Assembly (NCBI GenBank): GCA_004009845.1
Contig: RMBW01000051.1
Location: 62,001 to 126,000 of the forward strand
Length of the DNA stretch: 64,000 nt
From: Davidsoniella eucalypti
Taxonomy: Eukaryota > Ascomycota > Sordariomycetes > Microascales > Ceratocystidaceae
Direction of reading: 5' to 3'
Positions 60,953 to 64,000 of this stretch are shown in pieces. The notes under the pieces are model-generated. The model was not told where the DNA came from. It made no database searches and saw only the letters and a list, made by a program, of their open reading frames with translations. Each line of letters opens with the position of its first letter. Positions within the stretch are counted from its first letter, which is position 1. The translations under genes were made by a program, and so were the position numbers.

Positions 60953-62978
60953 TTATGTTTAGCAGGTAGCTTACTAGAGTAAACAAGCCAAGGAATTGAA
61001 CAATAAAAACAACCAATAAACGAAGAAAAAGAACTGGTCGAAAAATAGCACGAATTAATTGCTTGCAGGGTGCCGTAGCAGCGGGAAAGCCCAAGGAATA
61101 GGCAAGAACAGATGCTACCACGAGAGCAGTAGAAATGTACATATGGAGATATAGATACATGTCAAGTAAATAGAAAAAGACGAGATAAACGCATGTGCTC
61201 GAACGATAGAGCGATGCTAAGCCGAAAGATGACAAAGAGAAGAGGAGAAGGAAAGAGAAAACGATATACAAAAAACATACATTGTGTTCTCCCGCCATAC
61301 TTGGAAATTGCCAGCCGACGACGAGTTCTAACCTTTTTCTGTCTTGCTTCTTTCCTCGACTATCTGGCTGTGTCTGCTGTGCAACCAGCCCGGCCGCGTC
61401 CTGTCTAGCAGTAGCATATAGTGGCAAAATACACAGTATCAGTTGCTCTTTAATCAATCCAATTCACAATGTACAGAAAGCGGCAATTTCTCTCCAAACA
61501 GCAAGTGGAAAGTGGAAAAGGGAAAAAAAAGAAAAACAGTAAACAAAACATAAGCCCGCAGGAAGGTAGACAGGATAGGATTTTGTGATGTGTCCGCCCA
61601 CAGTTTAACGGCAAAAAATGTGAAGACTGAGCAGTAGATTTTTGGCGCTCATGTTGGACAGCAGATATGCAAGTCTACTAATTGGGAATTTCCTGCAAGC
61701 GAGGCTATTCGTCGCAGTCCGAAATTCGATTATCAGCCATCAAGACGAGGGTAAGATGAAGAGAGAGCGAGAAAGAGAGAACGAGGGGATTGTGTCCTCT
61801 TGCCGGCCTTTCAACAATCACTTCCACGTCTCGAGAGCCACGGCGGCAATTTATTCTCCAACCATCCAGAACCAAACCAACCCAAGCAGAAGAGGTAGCA
61901 GTGCATTTGTTATCTGCACCGTCACATCATCGCAAGAAGAGAAAGAGACAACGATCAACACTTCCCAACATGCAAAAATCAAAACCAGAACGAAACGAAA
62001 CGAAACGAGAAAAGCGGGCTGTCGGCAGCGCAAGAAACGGGGTCTCGATAAATACAGCCGATGCAGCCGTCATTGCAGCGTTTCCTCCCAGATGGAGATT
62101 CTCGGGCTTCCAGCGTAGTAAACATGGAATTGTAAGTGCAGGTGCAGGTGCAGGTGCAGCTACCAGCCAATAATAGCACATGACACCACGATATATACAG
62201 ATACAGATACGCCGGCCAGGGCTACAGCAGAGCCAGAGGACGCCTCAGAAACACCAGCCGGAAGCTGTTTGTTTATCTCAATGCCATGAGGCAGCACGAA
62301 GCAGTCCGTCCAGTCATAGAATAACATGACACGCCAGCATTAGTCTGCCTGTTCAGCCCCAAAAACGGACCCCTCTCTAGCTCCCAGCCTGATCTGAGAG
62401 ACGAGAGGAAGGGACCACATCACTGCTTCTCTTATACTTGTCTTCTTTCTCGTCGCCCTGTCCTAGCCTAGTGTTGCACAGGCCCAAGCAGCACAGATAC
62501 CCGACGGGGGGGCATCCCGCAATATACCACTAGATATATATCACACGATACAGAACGACGGATATACCATCAACAGACACAATCACAAGTGCGATATGCT
62601 GCTGGCCTCGAGCTAATACGTTATAGGAAGGCATAAGCCTATTCTGCCGTGCGAATGTTTGACGTAAACGAGAAGATACTGACAATACAGAGAAGAATAC
62701 AAAGGCTATCACTATAAACGACATGGCTAGTGGGAAATGAAGAACGAACGGGAAGAAAAAACAATGTGATTGCTGCACAACTAAAACGGAGAGCGAAGTT
62801 AGTAAACAGTAAGCAAATGACCGATCAACCAAGTACTAGTAAAGAACCCAAGACTGACTAGAGAAAGAAACGATAACCACATCACTCACTTACACAGTGT
62901 CAACGCCGACCCAGCACAAACCAGGCGGACAGAATTCACATACAGATATAAATGTGTGTGTGAGAAACAGCTTGGCTA

Positions 62979-62995
62979 GGGGGGGGGGGGGGGGG
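62979..62995. repeat. Poly-G run of 17
   Basis: Seventeen consecutive G on the plus strand, the second such run in the same upstream region and on the same strand as the first. Confidence 0.9.
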
Positions 62996-64000
62996 TAAAG
63001 GAGGAGGAGACAGGAAGAGGGGAGTGGAAAGCAAAAAGACGTTAAGCCAACCGGTGCCTCAAGGTAGTCAAATAGTAGTTGTATTGTTACTACACGTACC
63101 ATCAGTTACTGTGACTTATCTGGCCTAAGCCGGGACATTTGCTGGTTTTTTATCGCAGAGAAAGCGATATATGACAAAGATTAACGGGCGAAGAATGAGA
63201 AGGGTTAAAAAGGAAATCTCTATACGGCACGATCCGGGAGAGCCAGCCAGCAGCTCTTCTGCCTGATAGTACCAAGGTTACTTGCAACTTAGCTACTAAT
63301 ACCGGTCGTACATGTACTGATACCAGCTCTGTACTAGGACTAAAGTTGCCGTAGCACCAGTATCCTTCACTATAGCCCAACAAGGCCTTGTGATTCAACA
63401 CCCAAGAAGCCGTAATACAAGCCAGAGAGCCATTTATAGATATACCCGAGCTGAGAGCTAGTCCTGACTAAGACGGATGAGTTGGAAGGTTTAGGGCATG
63501 GTAAAATCAGACATTGTGTGCCAATATACCTAGTTGTACATCACCGCCCACACCAGTATTTCATTATTTTCCAGTTAGACGAAACCCACCATAAACACAG
63601 CAGTATTATACACCCAATCAATACCCGAATAAAACAAAAGAAAGGAAAAAAAAAAAAGGGTGACAGTCATGCCCAAATAAGCAGTTCTAGTGACAAGTGG
63701 CGACAAAAAAAAGACGGATAGAAACCGATATATCAATGGAGATGAGGGCCAAGAGAGAAGATAAAAGGAAACCAATGGATTGCCATATCACTATGCGACA
63801 AGCCGGCGTATTTCAGCCAATATCACCCTGATTATGTGGGATAACGCGCGGGACATGTGATATTGGGAAAAGGCTAAATAAAAAAAAACGAAATGAAAAG
63901 ATGGCCTGTACTTTGCGGCCAACGGACCTTGATGTTATATTGGTTTTTTTTTTCTTCTTCTTCTTTTCTTTCTGTTATTTATGATACATATGAGAAAGCA

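Larger units (their letters stand above)
60294..64000. other. Non-coding upstream region of the DUF2841-type gene
   Basis: About 3.7 kb to the right edge with no recognised gene. It is upstream of a minus-strand gene, so part of it may be a long 5' leader. It contains two long G runs, a short GCAGGT repeat at about 62139-62160 and purine-rich runs. A 222-codon minus-strand frame at 60789-61457 lacks an initial ATG, encodes hydrophobic low-complexity sequence and reads the G run as poly-Pro; I treat it as non-coding. Confidence 0.55.

Noticed and set aside
60789..61457. 222-codon hydrophobic minus-strand frame
   Set aside because: No ATG at its beginning, low complexity, and it translates the poly-G tract as poly-Pro. 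No family resemblance.

Overview
The window is nuclear DNA of a filamentous ascomycete, most likely Pezizomycotina. The Gcn5 bromodomain acetyltransferase, the CSN12/PCI protein, a DUF7514-type protein, a DUF2841-type protein and remnants of a PNP-NACHT NLR family are all typical of that group. Introns are short, mostly about 50-110 nt, with GTAAGT/GTATGY donors, CTAAC-like branch sites and AG acceptors. Genes are unusually sparse for such a fungus. Intergenic DNA is AT-rich, full of polypyrimidine runs and microsatellites, and one gap is 12.6 kb long. No rRNA, tRNA, CRISPR array or intact transposon was recognised.

Layout. 1-3 kb: 5' part of a very large Ser-rich protein gene (minus), running off the left edge. 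7-9 kb: RAD1 checkpoint clamp subunit and a three-exon OST5 micro-membrane protein (both minus). 9.6-11.2 kb: GCN5 (plus), followed after its TAG stop by a 223-codon open reading frame in the same frame. 12.5-14.8 kb: DUF7514-type low-complexity protein (minus). 17.5-19.9 kb: an F-box/ankyrin gene broken by one in-frame TAG, and a GNAT acetyltransferase (both minus). 20.9-24.4 kb: ribosomal protein eL20 (minus) divergent from CSN12 (plus). 25.2-28.7 kb: STE20/PAK kinase (minus). 28.7-41.3 kb: gene desert. 41.3-45.1 kb: BST1/PGAP1 GPI-inositol deacylase (plus). 47.0-48.5 kb: SERINC/TMS1 membrane protein (minus). 50.5-52.5 kb: MCH1-like MFS transporter (plus). 53.8-55.3 kb: an unusual cutinase-like protein (minus). 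58.0-60.3 kb: DUF2841-type protein with six exons (minus). 60.3-64.0 kb: non-coding sequence with two long poly-G runs.

The genes are mostly conserved housekeeping functions with no pathway in common: DNA-damage checkpoint, N-glycosylation, chromatin acetylation, translation, mRNA/COP9-related PCI function, Cdc42 signalling, GPI-anchor remodelling and transport. The accessory part is the 46-54 kb segment. There the TMS1-MCH1 pair is flanked by two broken NLR-family relics in inverted orientation, both preceded by the same 122-bp TATA-containing sequence. The most unusual signals are the post-stop open frame behind GCN5, the second case of one in-frame TAG splitting a gene (F-box/ankyrin), and the inverted NLR relics.

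All gene models are read by eye from splice signals and frame continuity. Orthology is judged from recognised family motifs, not from a database search.
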